Source of the DNA: Brevibacterium sp. p3-SID960
Lineage (GTDB): Bacteria > Actinomycetota > Actinomycetes > Actinomycetales > Brevibacteriaceae
Reading direction: 5' to 3'
Length of the DNA: 45,858 nt
Assembly: GCF_025144725.1 (NCBI RefSeq)
Contig: NZ_JALXKS010000021.1
Location: 1 to 45,858, forward strand
Shown here: one piece after another, positions 39,376 to 45,858 of the stretch
Position numbering within the stretch: the first letter of the stretch is position 1
How the letters are laid out: every line of letters starts with the position of its first letter
Notes under the pieces: model-generated
What the model saw: only the letters and a program-made list of their open reading frames with translations
Told to the model about the DNA's origin: nothing
Database searches by the model: none
Position numbers and translations under genes: made by a program

Positions 39376-39771
39376 GTGGCCGGGACTGCTGAGACGCCGC
39401 GGCGAGCGCGCGGCTGGGTGCTGCTTATCGTCGCGATCCTCGCCGAGGTGTCCGGGTCGCTGTCGCTCAAGGGAGCGCTGACCCACCCGGTGCTCTACGT
39501 GGTAGTGGTGGCCGGATTCCTCATCGCCTTCACATGCCTGGCCGGGGTGCTGCGCGCCGGGATCAGCCTGGGTGTCGCCTACAGCGTGTGGGCGGCTTTC
39601 GGGGTCGCGCTCACCGCGGTGCTCTCAGTCATCATCTACGCCGAGCCGTTCTCCTGGCTCATGGGTGCGGGCATCATCGTCATCATCGCCGGAGTGCTGT
39701 GCATCGAACTCGGCGCTCACGCCGCGAATCGCTCGGTCGAAGGGCTTGAAACCGCTGAGGGGTCCGCATGA
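39376..39771 (+). CDS. SMR-family multidrug efflux subunit (first of a pair)
   Basis: A four-helix small multidrug resistance protein of 131 residues, GTG start after GGGAGGG. The conserved membrane glutamate is in ILAEVSGSLSLKG (Glu24), and the GVAYSVWAAFGVALTAVLS motif of helix 3 is intact. It has a cytosolic C-terminal extension (HAANRSVEGLETAEGSA) that the second subunit lacks. It overlaps the next SMR gene by ATGA. Paired SMRs (EbrAB, YkkCD type) work as heterodimers exporting cationic drugs or guanidinium-like compounds with proton exchange. The 117-bp leader has GC-rich hairpins, but I do not see a guanidine riboswitch consensus. Confidence 0.88.
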   Translation: MAGTAETPRRARGWVLLIVAILAEVSGSLSLKGALTHPVLYVVVVAGFLIAFTCLAGVLRAGISLGVAYSVWAAFGVALTAVLSVIIYAEPFSWLMGAGIIVIIAGVLCIELGAHAANRSVEGLETAEGSA

Positions 39772-40082
39772 TCGCCTGGGTGTTCCTCACTGCCGCGATC
39801 GTCTCCGAGGTCGCCGGCACCCTGTGCCTGCGCATGGCCGTCACCAGCGGACGTATCTGGTACGCCGCGGTCGGCCTCGGGTACGTCATCGCATTCTCGT
39901 GCCTGTCGCTCACCCTCGCCAACGGCATGGATCTGGCCGTCGCCTACGGCATCTGGGCGGCCTGCGGCGTCGCGCTGACCGCGGTGCTGTCCCACCTGCT
40001 CTTCCGCGAACCGCTCACCTGGGTCATGGGATTGGGCATCGTGCTCGTGGCAACCGGTGTGCTGATAGTGGAACTCGGGTAA
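39768..40082 (+). CDS. SMR-family multidrug efflux subunit (second of a pair)
   Basis: A 104-residue SMR protein with the Glu in AAIVSEVAGTLCLRMA (Glu14) and GMDLAVAYGIWAACGVALTA as helix 3. It starts inside the stop codon of the first SMR gene. The two differ in charge distribution of the loops and in the C-terminal tail, consistent with an obligate antiparallel heterodimer. Substrate unknown. Confidence 0.88.
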   Translation: MIAWVFLTAAIVSEVAGTLCLRMAVTSGRIWYAAVGLGYVIAFSCLSLTLANGMDLAVAYGIWAACGVALTAVLSHLLFREPLTWVMGLGIVLVATGVLIVELG

Positions 40083-40112
40083 CGAGGGAGGAAGCCGCCG
40101 CCGAGGCGGTGG

Positions 40113-40850
40113 TCACGTCATCGACTTCTGGGCCGAATCGTCGATGAAGTCGCGCCCCGATTCCTTTCGCCACATTGCATGATCGAGTCGGCCGTATGCG
40201 AGGTTCAGTTCGTCTGCGGCTCTTTCAACGAGCCGGGAGGCTTCAGTCGGCGAAACATGGCGGTTCCATAGCGCCCGTGAGACGTAACTGGTGATCATTC
40301 GATCGCCCTTGACCCCAGGAATTCCGATGAGCATGAGAAAGTAATGCCACGTCAGGCCGCTGCGCTGACCAGTAATGCCTTTCCATTCGCGGGTAACGTC
40401 TGACTTTTCGCGACTCTCACGACAGGAGAATTGCTCCTTCAAGTCGTGCGGCGTTTCGAGTCCATGCTCTTTCAGAATTTTGGCGGCCTCATACACCGCG
40501 TATGCCTTGTACGGAGCGCCCTTCTTCGACGAGGTCTTCCAGCGATTCGCGGTTGCTTCAACGAATCCTTCGATTCCTCCCCACCGGTCGAAGGCCTCCA
40601 CCAAGTCCGACGCAGTGTCCTCGCACCTCTCTTCATCGCAGCTGCCGCTCTCACTGGAGCGTCGCGCACGATACCGAGAAACAACGTTCAGAACACCTGA
40701 ATAATGGTTGCCGGTCGAGTAGATCGCGTCGATGACGGACAAGGCAACGCAGCCATACCCATCAGGCTGGAACCACTTCTGCTCATCGGTGCCCAGCTCT
40801 TCTTTGATGAGCTTGCAAAGAGCCATTACGTCCTCATCTGAACACTCCAT
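40113..40850 (-). CDS. Hypothetical protein with helix-hairpin-helix-like segment
   Basis: A 245-residue soluble protein of visibly lower GC than its neighbours, suggesting transfer. Near residues 180-205 it reads TWHYFLMLIGIPGVKGDRMI, whose LxGIPGVK part resembles the helix-hairpin-helix of endonuclease III-type glycosylases; the rest does not match that family clearly, and the catalytic Lys/Asp cannot be placed. Other segments are QPDGYGCVALSVIDAIYSTG near the start and ANRWKTSSKKGAPYKAYAVY. The ATG at 40850 has GGGAGAGG; the frame extends 21 codons further but without support. A TAGACT hexamer (40890-40885) is a likely -10 with a 28-nt leader. Confidence 0.6.
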   Translation of the reverse strand: MECSDEDVMALCKLIKEELGTDEQKWFQPDGYGCVALSVIDAIYSTGNHYSGVLNVVSRYRARRSSESGSCDEERCEDTASDLVEAFDRWGGIEGFVEATANRWKTSSKKGAPYKAYAVYEAAKILKEHGLETPHDLKEQFSCRESREKSDVTREWKGITGQRSGLTWHYFLMLIGIPGVKGDRMITSYVSRALWNRHVSPTEASRLVERAADELNLAYGRLDHAMWRKESGRDFIDDSAQKSMT

Positions 40851-40943
40851 GTCGGCCTCTCCCTTGAATCGCCGCTGTGAAAAGAGTCTATCCGTCTGCC
40901 CGTTTCCGGCCATGTCGCCAGGGTGGTCACGTAGTCTGTCGGC

Positions 40944-41951
40944 ATGTCCTCAGTGCCCGATTCCGTGGTTGGCGAGACAGCCAGGATCTACCGCAGCTTC
41001 GCCCACTACCAGGCTCGCGATGTCTCCCCGATCTACGAAGACTGGGCCAATGGGATCGCCGACGATCCGATGTTGCTCGACCGTCTTGCGAACCGGCCGG
41101 CTGATAAGCGCCAACCGAACCTGCTCTTCGCCGCGGCCCGTCATCTCGGGTGCACAGCAGTGTCGAACGCCGATCTCCGGTCGTGGCTGATCTCCCACTG
41201 GGATTCCGTCACCGCGGTGATGCTGTCTCACGCTACGCAGACGAATGAGGCGAGCCGGTGCGCCACCTTGCTGCCGGTGCTGACACAGATCCCAGGTCCG
41301 TTGGCGCTCATCGAGGTTGGGGCGTCGGCGGGACTGTGTCTGTATCCGGACCGATACAGCTACGACTACTGCACCGACGCCGGTACTGTACGCGTCGACC
41401 CGCCGGGTGGCCCCAGCTCGGTGGTGCTGCCGTGCACGATCTCCGGTGCTCCGGTTCCCAACTCCGTTCCCGAGGTGGAGTGGCGGGCTGGCCTTGATCT
41501 CAACCCGCTCGACGTCACCAGCGAGTCGGATATGCGATGGCTGGAGTCTCTCATCTGGCCCGAGCACGAGGCACGAAGGCAACGACTGCGGGCAGCCTCC
41601 CAGATCGTCGCCGCAGAACCACCGCGGATTGCCACCGGGGATCTGCTCACCGACCTCGATTCCCTCATCACCGAGGCTCCGGCAGAAGCGACCGTCGTCG
41701 TGTTTCACTCAGCGGTGCTCGCCTACGTGGATGCAGAATCCCGCCGAAGGTTTGCCGATTCGATGGCTGCGCAGCCCTCAATGGTGTGGATCAGCAACGA
41801 AGGCGCAGGCGTGTTCCCGGAACTTGATGAGCCCATCGCCAAGCAGGCCAAAGGTCGGTTCGTGCTCACGGTCGACGAGACGCCTGTCGCGTATACAGGA
41901 CCGCACGGTCAGTCGTATCAGGGACTCACGACGGCGCAACCGGACATCTAG
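40944..41951 (+). CDS. DUF2332-family protein
   Basis: A 335-residue soluble protein of the actinobacterial DUF2332 family: AHYQARDVSPIYEDWANGIA near the start, QPNLLFAAARHLG, PLALIEVGASAGLCLYPDRY (a Gly-rich, methyltransferase-like loop), WPEHEARRQRLRAA, and VVVFHSAVLAYVDAESRRRF. The order resembles a SAM-dependent methyltransferase fold, but no activity is assigned. TAGTCT (40932-40937) ends exactly seven bases before the ATG, so it is probably leaderless. Divergent from the helix-hairpin-helix gene. Confidence 0.8.
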   Translation: MSSVPDSVVGETARIYRSFAHYQARDVSPIYEDWANGIADDPMLLDRLANRPADKRQPNLLFAAARHLGCTAVSNADLRSWLISHWDSVTAVMLSHATQTNEASRCATLLPVLTQIPGPLALIEVGASAGLCLYPDRYSYDYCTDAGTVRVDPPGGPSSVVLPCTISGAPVPNSVPEVEWRAGLDLNPLDVTSESDMRWLESLIWPEHEARRQRLRAASQIVAAEPPRIATGDLLTDLDSLITEAPAEATVVVFHSAVLAYVDAESRRRFADSMAAQPSMVWISNEGAGVFPELDEPIAKQAKGRFVLTVDETPVAYTGPHGQSYQGLTTAQPDI

Positions 41952-42018
41952 ATCTGACCTGATTCTCTTATATAAACTCGATGTCAGTCGCCAGAGGGGG
42001 AGCGCAAGGAGTTTGACG

Positions 42019-42207
42019 ATGACCACCATTGCGGTCACAGCACGCCCGTGGTCAGGAGGCTGGGAACTCGAGATCGACGAAGACCGGATCACACAGGTCA
42101 GCGATCTGGCCCACGCCTCTGCACAGGTGATCGACTATCTCGACACTGCCGAGCCTGGCGTCGACCACCACGACTGTGATCTTCAGCTTACGGTCCACCA
42201 TGAATGA
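42019..42207 (+). CDS. HicB-like antitoxin-fold small protein
   Basis: A 62-residue protein, MTTIAVTARPWSGGWELEID then EDRITQVSDLAHASAQVIDYL. The pattern (alternating strands, xGWxLxI, TQ, then an Ala-rich helix ending DYL) is that of HicB-like proteins with a degenerate RNase H fold. The AAGGAG site is good, and a TATATAAA box lies near 41970. No HicA toxin is adjacent and there is no C-terminal DNA-binding domain, so it may be an orphan or have another role. Confidence 0.65.
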   Translation: MTTIAVTARPWSGGWELEIDEDRITQVSDLAHASAQVIDYLDTAEPGVDHHDCDLQLTVHHE

Positions 42208-42352
42208 GCTCTGCTGAACACCCGCTTCCTTTCAGCGACAGCAGTCGTTGTTTCGGGTGGGTGGTTTCACGCGTCAGTGGAGATGCCACCGGGTACGCCG
42301 CCGTCTGTCCATCCAAGGGCCAGCGCGTGGGAGCCCTCCGTCCGTTGTACGT

Positions 42353-42370
42353 CATACGATTGTGCGTATG
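42353..42370. promoter_or_regulatory. Inverted repeat overlapping the RHH gene start
   Basis: CATACG (42353-42358) and CGTATG (42365-42370) form a perfect 6-bp inverted repeat with a 6-bp spacer; the right arm contains the ATG. TACGAT at 42355-42360 is a plausible -10 for a leaderless message. Ribbon-helix-helix antitoxins usually repress their own promoter at such sites. Confidence 0.55.
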
Positions 42371-42628
42371 AAGAAGCGCATCACGAATGGGCGCGAAGTC
42401 TCTGATGGGCAGGTTCAAGCATGGCCGGTCGAGGCGGAGTCCGGTTACGACGTCGACCAGCTGAATCGCCGGTGGGGAAGGCCAGCCCGCGTTGAGAAGA
42501 CTTCCCAGGTGGTTCTGACACGCTTGCCGGATGCAGAGCTGGCGGCGCTGATGGAACGAGCCGACCGCGAAGGTCTGGATCGCTCGACTGCCATTCGGGC
42601 AGCAGTGCGGGAGTGGTCGGCTAAGTAG
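42368..42628 (+). CDS. Ribbon-helix-helix (CopG-type) antitoxin-like protein
   Basis: An 86-residue protein. The C-terminal part has the ribbon-helix-helix layout: strand SQVVLTRLP, helix AELAALMERADREG, turn LDRS, helix TAIRAAVREWSA. The N-terminal 40 residues are hydrophilic (ESGYDVDQLNRRWGRPAR). No toxin gene follows on the same strand; the next gene is the convergent PIN gene 58 bp away, which has its own antitoxin-like partner. It could be an orphan antitoxin or a small regulator. The start codon lies in the inverted repeat noted separately. Confidence 0.75.
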   Translation: MKKRITNGREVSDGQVQAWPVEAESGYDVDQLNRRWGRPARVEKTSQVVLTRLPDAELAALMERADREGLDRSTAIRAAVREWSAK

Positions 42629-42650
42629 TCTGCTGCAACCTCCCGCCCCG

Positions 42651-42664
42651 CGCCCACGTGGGCG
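42651..42664. terminator. Possible terminator between convergent RHH and PIN genes
   Basis: CGCCCACGTGGGCG is a perfect 14-bp palindrome in the 58-bp gap between two convergent genes. There is no loop beyond the centre and no T-run, so termination is only suggested. Confidence 0.3.
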
Positions 42665-42686
42665 GCCGAGATCGCACCAGGCAGCT

Positions 42687-43247
42687 TCAGCCTGTGCTGG
42701 CCAGCCATTTCTCGAACCGCTGCTCAAGGAAGATCTCGGGCTTTCGGCGAAGAGAGATCCGGCCATTGTCCAGCAGCACGGCACGGAAGCGACGCACATT
42801 TTCGCGAGACGTCAGACCTCTCTTCAGCGCGACGCGCAACAGCTGCCACGTATCGATGCACCGAGTTCCATCTGCAAAAGGGTGGGCATTGTAGTCCTCG
42901 GTGACGAACACCGCCTTGAGCTGTCGGCTGCGGATGATCGTGAGCGTCTCTGCTTCACCGAGGTGTTCGTCCTGATGATCTCCCGGTGCTGCCATCAGCT
43001 GCCGCAGTGATCGAATCTGCTGATGTTCACCGTCGTGGGGCATGATCGGTTCGCCGAGAATCCGTTCGCTGCTCGTGGCGGGATCTGGGAGCGATAGCTT
43101 CGGTCCGACTCGCTCACATTCTATGGAGACGGTCCCGGTCCACCGGCCTCGCTGGCCGAGGATCTGCTCCAGCAGGTCCATCTCGCCGCAGAGCGAGAAA
43201 TTGATGAGGACGCCGGTGTCGTGAAAGAAGAACCAAGATGTACTCAC
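42687..43247 (-). CDS. PIN-domain protein, probable toxin of an Xre-ImmA/PIN pair
   Basis: A 186-residue PIN-like nuclease. The first acidic residue is in FFFHDTGVLINFSL near the N-terminus; the central HLGEAETLTIIRSRQLKAVF matches the PIN pattern hlGExexxxxA, followed by VTEDYNAHPFADG (usual TDDxxAR) and DTWQLLRVALKRGLTS. The expected metal-site acidic residues are therefore present. GTG start 9 bp after the stop of the Xre-ImmA gene, same strand. PIN toxins are RNases; pairing with Xre-COG2856 genes has been predicted as a toxin-antitoxin module. Toxicity is inferred. Confidence 0.75.
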   Translation of the reverse strand: MSTSWFFFHDTGVLINFSLCGEMDLLEQILGQRGRWTGTVSIECERVGPKLSLPDPATSSERILGEPIMPHDGEHQQIRSLRQLMAAPGDHQDEHLGEAETLTIIRSRQLKAVFVTEDYNAHPFADGTRCIDTWQLLRVALKRGLTSRENVRRFRAVLLDNGRISLRRKPEIFLEQRFEKWLASTG

Positions 43248-43256
43248 GAGCGCGGA

Positions 43257-44339
43257 TCAACCCAGCAGATCCATCAGCTCATCATCGGAAAGCGACGGCG
43301 GCGCAGGTTCGTCGATCTCAAGTTCGTCCGCGGCTACTCCCAGCATCCACGCCAGTGTTTCCTTGTGCAGCATGCCGGCTTCGATTCGCTTCAGATGCGC
43401 GCTGCGCAGCCAAGCCGGAAAGCGACGCTGTGATGCTTCTTCCATCCGATCGCTGATGGCGTCACCGTTATATGCTCCACCTCCAGACCAGTACCGCCGC
43501 AGCACCTTCTGCGTTGTGAACTCCAAAGCCGCCGTCACTTCAGGGGACGGCGTGATTCCGAGTGTCTCGAGACGCACGCGAAGCGACTTTGTCGAAACGC
43601 CATTTCGCCACAAGTAATCAGCGACCTCGGTCGGATTCATCGTCTCCCAGGCCGAGCCCCGCATCTCCGAAGCTGGCATCAGCAGCTCGGCAGCGAAAGC
43701 ATGCGCAGCTGCCTCGCGCTGCCCTGCGTCTGGTGAATCGGGCCGGACGTCCTCGTGTTTGAGTGTAAGGTGTCCGAGTTCATGAGCAAGGGACCAGTTC
43801 TCGTAGAACCAGTTGCCGGAGGCGTTGGTGGCAATCACCTGCCGCCCGTTGAGGGTCATAGCGTAGGCAGTTGACAGTTCAGGAAGTGAAATGACGTCGA
43901 CGCCGAGTGCTTCGAGACCCGCCACGAAGGTCCGGGGAAAATCCTTCCCGAGCTGTTCGCGCACTTCCGCAACCGTCGTCGGCAGAGCTGGCGACGATGC
44001 GATCTCGCCTGCCTGCACGTATGCCAACCGGATCCCGTCCAGGATTTGCTCGTCGTCAGCAATGCGTTCGACGCTGCGGATCCTGGTCTCGTGATCGAAG
44101 CGGTGCCGTGCGGCGACCGGTAGTCGGCTGTCCGTCGTCGGTTCACCGGTGATGAGGTAGTCGAGGTCAGCATCGAGCGTGCGGGAGATAGCTGCCAGCT
44201 CGACGGCAGCGAATCCGCGTTTGCCGTTGAGGGCACGCGACATGCCGTCGGTGGTAATGCCGACGGCCTGTGCCAGTTGCTTCTGTGTCAGCCCCCGCTC
44301 GTTCATAGCGGCAGCAACACGTGCGCCGATGGAGTCCAT
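43257..44339 (-). CDS. Xre-family regulator fused to an ImmA/IrrE metallopeptidase
   Basis: A two-domain protein of 360 residues. Residues 5-60 are a Cro/CI-type HTH (RGLTQKQLAQAVGITTDGMSRALNG). From about 130 to 250 is an ImmA/IrrE (COG2856) peptidase with the zinc motif HELGH (WSLAHELGHLTLKHED) and HAFAAELLMPASE. The C-terminal 100 residues are uncharacterised. Two ATGs abut; the one at 44339 is chosen because the -10 TACACT ends seven bases before it. It is probably the antitoxin/regulator for the PIN gene that follows. Such proteins often cleave a partner regulator after stress. Confidence 0.83.
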   Translation of the reverse strand: MDSIGARVAAAMNERGLTQKQLAQAVGITTDGMSRALNGKRGFAAVELAAISRTLDADLDYLITGEPTTDSRLPVAARHRFDHETRIRSVERIADDEQILDGIRLAYVQAGEIASSPALPTTVAEVREQLGKDFPRTFVAGLEALGVDVISLPELSTAYAMTLNGRQVIATNASGNWFYENWSLAHELGHLTLKHEDVRPDSPDAGQREAAAHAFAAELLMPASEMRGSAWETMNPTEVADYLWRNGVSTKSLRVRLETLGITPSPEVTAALEFTTQKVLRRYWSGGGAYNGDAISDRMEEASQRRFPAWLRSAHLKRIEAGMLHKETLAWMLGVAADELEIDEPAPPSLSDDELMDLLG

Positions 44340-44345
44340 CATTCA

Positions 44346-44376
44346 AGTGTAGAGACAAGTTGGGAATTTCCCAACT
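44346..44376 (-). promoter_or_regulatory. Operator-promoter of the Xre-ImmA/PIN operon
   Basis: A 19-bp palindrome, AGTTGGGAA-T-TTCCCAACT, at 44358-44376. On the minus strand, -35 TTGGGA (44374-44369) lies inside it and -10 TACACT (44351-44346) is 17 bp away; the predicted start is the ATG at 44339. An Xre dimer bound here would block polymerase, consistent with autorepression. Confidence 0.8.
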
Positions 44377-44432
44377 CCCTCCTTTGATGGCCCGACGATT
44401 CAACCGTGTATCGCCCCCTGAACCTCACACCA

Positions 44433-45779
44433 TCAGTGCGGCATATTGGCAAACCGCGAGCGCGCACCCTGGAAGGCGACCTTGATCTCGCCGGTCGGGC
44501 CGTTGCGGTGCTTGGCGACGATGATGTCGGCCTCACCGGCGTGCGGGGACTCCGGATCGTACATGTCCTCACGGTGGATCAGCAGCACCATATCGGCATC
44601 CTGCTCGATCGAACCGGACTCGCGCAGATCCGAGATCATCGGCCGCTTGTCGGTGCGCTGCTCAGAGGACCGGTTGAGCTGCGAGAGCGCGATGACCGGG
44701 ACTTCGAGCTCCTTGGCCAGCAGTTTGAGCGACCGGGAGAACTCCGAGACCTCCTGCTGACGCGACTCCACGCGTTTGCCGGAGGACATCAGCTGCAGGT
44801 AGTCGATGACGATGAGCTGCAGGTCGTGCTGCTGTTTGAGCCGGCGGCACTTGGCGCGGATCTCGGTCAGTGCCATGTTCGGCGAGTCGTCGATGTACAG
44901 CGGCGCATCGTGCATCCGCGACATCTTCGCCGCCAACGTCGTCCAGTCCTGTTCGGAGACCTCACCACGGCGCAGGTTCTGCAGCGGCACCCCGGATTCT
45001 GCGCTGAGCAGGCGCATCGACAGCTCCTGCTTGCCCATCTCCAGGGAGAAGATGACGGTGCACTGACGCGCGGCGATCGCCGCCGAACGAGCCATGTCGA
45101 GGGCCAGCGTCGACTTGCCGACACCAGGACGGGCGGCGATGACGATCATCTGGCCCGGATGCAGGCCGTTGGTGAGGTCATCGAACTCGGTGAAGCCGGT
45201 CGGCACGCCGACGGTGTCGTCGCCGTGCTCGCCCATCCGCTCGATCTCATTGGCGGTGTGCTCCATGATCTCGCCGAGGCGCACATAGTCCTCAGCGGTG
45301 CGCCGCTCGGTGACCTGGTAGATCTCAGTCTGTGCGCGGTTGACCAGATCGTCTGTATCGCCCTCGGCGTCGTAGCCCATCTGCACGATCCGGGTGCCGG
45401 CTTCGACCAGCTTGCGCAGCATCGCGCGTTCGCGCACGATCTGGGCGTAGTAGCCGGCGTTCGCCGCAGTCGGCACCGAGGCGATGAGCGTGTGCAGATA
45501 CGTCGCCCCGCCCACCCGGGCAAGCGATCCGGCCTTCTGCAGGGCGTTGGCGACGGTGACTGCATCGGCGGGCTCACCGCGGGCGTAGAGGTCGAGGATG
45601 ACGTCGTAGATCGTCTCGTTTGCCGGCTTGTAGAAGTCCTCGCCGCGCAGCGTTTCGACAACGTCAGCGATCGCGTCCTTCGACAGCATCATGCCGCCGA
45701 GGATCGACTCCTCGGCATCGAGATCCTGGGGCGGAGTCCGCATTCCGGCCTCTGCCCGCTGCCACTGATCGTCTGTCAT
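44433..45779 (-). CDS. dnaB: Replicative DNA helicase
   Basis: Hexameric fork helicase DnaB, 448 residues, no intein. The N-terminal primase-interacting domain (PPQDLDAEESILGGMMLSKD) is followed by a RecA-fold motor: Walker A ARPGVGKST, FSLEMGKQEL, Walker B LIVIDYLQLM, QEVSEFSRSLKLLAKEL, ALSQLNRSSEQR with the arginine finger region, and the end KHRNGPTGEIKVAF. The start at 45779 (MTDDQWQRAEAG) has AAAGG upstream; the frame extends 20 codons further to 45839 without family support. The 3' end is 94 bp from the Xre-ImmA start on the same strand. Confidence 0.96.
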   Translation of the reverse strand: MTDDQWQRAEAGMRTPPQDLDAEESILGGMMLSKDAIADVVETLRGEDFYKPANETIYDVILDLYARGEPADAVTVANALQKAGSLARVGGATYLHTLIASVPTAANAGYYAQIVRERAMLRKLVEAGTRIVQMGYDAEGDTDDLVNRAQTEIYQVTERRTAEDYVRLGEIMEHTANEIERMGEHGDDTVGVPTGFTEFDDLTNGLHPGQMIVIAARPGVGKSTLALDMARSAAIAARQCTVIFSLEMGKQELSMRLLSAESGVPLQNLRRGEVSEQDWTTLAAKMSRMHDAPLYIDDSPNMALTEIRAKCRRLKQQHDLQLIVIDYLQLMSSGKRVESRQQEVSEFSRSLKLLAKELEVPVIALSQLNRSSEQRTDKRPMISDLRESGSIEQDADMVLLIHREDMYDPESPHAGEADIIVAKHRNGPTGEIKVAFQGARSRFANMPH

Positions 45780-45858
45780 CGGCGCCTTTCCATCAGCTGT
45801 CTGCTGTCCCACTGTAGCCGCTCGGGAACCTGCCGACATATCGCCGGCAGGCGGGTGT

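Noticed and set aside
1..45858. CRISPR arrays, insertion sequences, prophage genes, tRNA or rRNA genes
   Set aside because: No regularly spaced direct repeats, transposase or integrase motifs, or recognisable tRNA/rRNA sequences were found on reading both strands.

Overview
The window is GC-rich DNA (roughly two thirds G+C by eye) from a high-GC Gram-positive bacterium. A Brevibacterium-like actinobacterium fits best: a zinc-independent ribosomal protein cluster rpmB-rpmG-rpsN next to hup, CsoR/CopA copper genes, a CseB/CseC-type two-component system, a GabD2-type dehydrogenase, and many apparently leaderless transcripts. The genus is inference; the phylum is well supported.

Layout. 1-1100 (minus): rpmB-rpmG-rpsN-hup. 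1568-2749: a proline-rich membrane protein. 2878-6425 (minus): a three-gene 2-oxoacid dehydrogenase operon (E1 alpha, E1 beta, E2). 6775-9405 (minus): a three-gene operon of a WXG-like helical protein, an unknown protein and an alpha/beta hydrolase. 9711-12373: purB and a CPA2 antiporter. 12441-12946: a gene split by an apparent frameshift. 12994-14604: gabD2. 14700-17541: csoR, copper chaperone and copA behind a textbook CsoR operator. 17611-18310: a Fic remnant behind an 18-bp inverted repeat, and a small membrane protein. 18367-21294: lipoprotein, CseB-like regulator and CseC-like kinase. 21637-25457 (minus): a trehalose-phosphatase/GH15 fusion whose stop codon overlaps a short leader peptide ending in Arg-Leu-Arg-Phe, followed by an Erm 23S rRNA methyltransferase. 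25561-29005: thioesterase, membrane proteins, HTH regulator and serine hydrolase. 29010-32578: a Rieske lipoprotein, YetF-like protein and hydroxylysine-kinase-like phosphotransferase, divergent from an AGXT2L-like phospholyase. 32604-38025: TRIC channel, a very large PIF1-like helicase with two BRCT domains and a membrane anchor, and an ornithine-cyclodeaminase-like protein. 38052-38833: decayed M23 peptidase and GNAT remnants. 39376-40082: paired SMR transporters. 40113-44339: an accessory patch with a HhH-like protein, a DUF2332 protein, HicB-like and ribbon-helix-helix antitoxin-like genes, and an Xre-ImmA/PIN pair. 44433-45779: dnaB.

The strongest candidate for an undescribed regulatory system is the erm leader. 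A 14-15 codon peptide of the RLR type begins inside the stop codon of the trehalose gene. It is apparently transcribed from a promoter lying within that gene, and it is followed by mutually exclusive complementary segments that end at the erm ribosome binding site. Other unexplained signals are an 11-bp near-palindrome (CGGCTTAGCCG) that occurs five times, always encoding Gly-Leu-Ala with a rare TTA codon; a dispersed CCCGAGGYGG motif concentrated in disordered linkers and protein ends; and many genes whose -10 hexamer ends exactly seven bases before the start codon.
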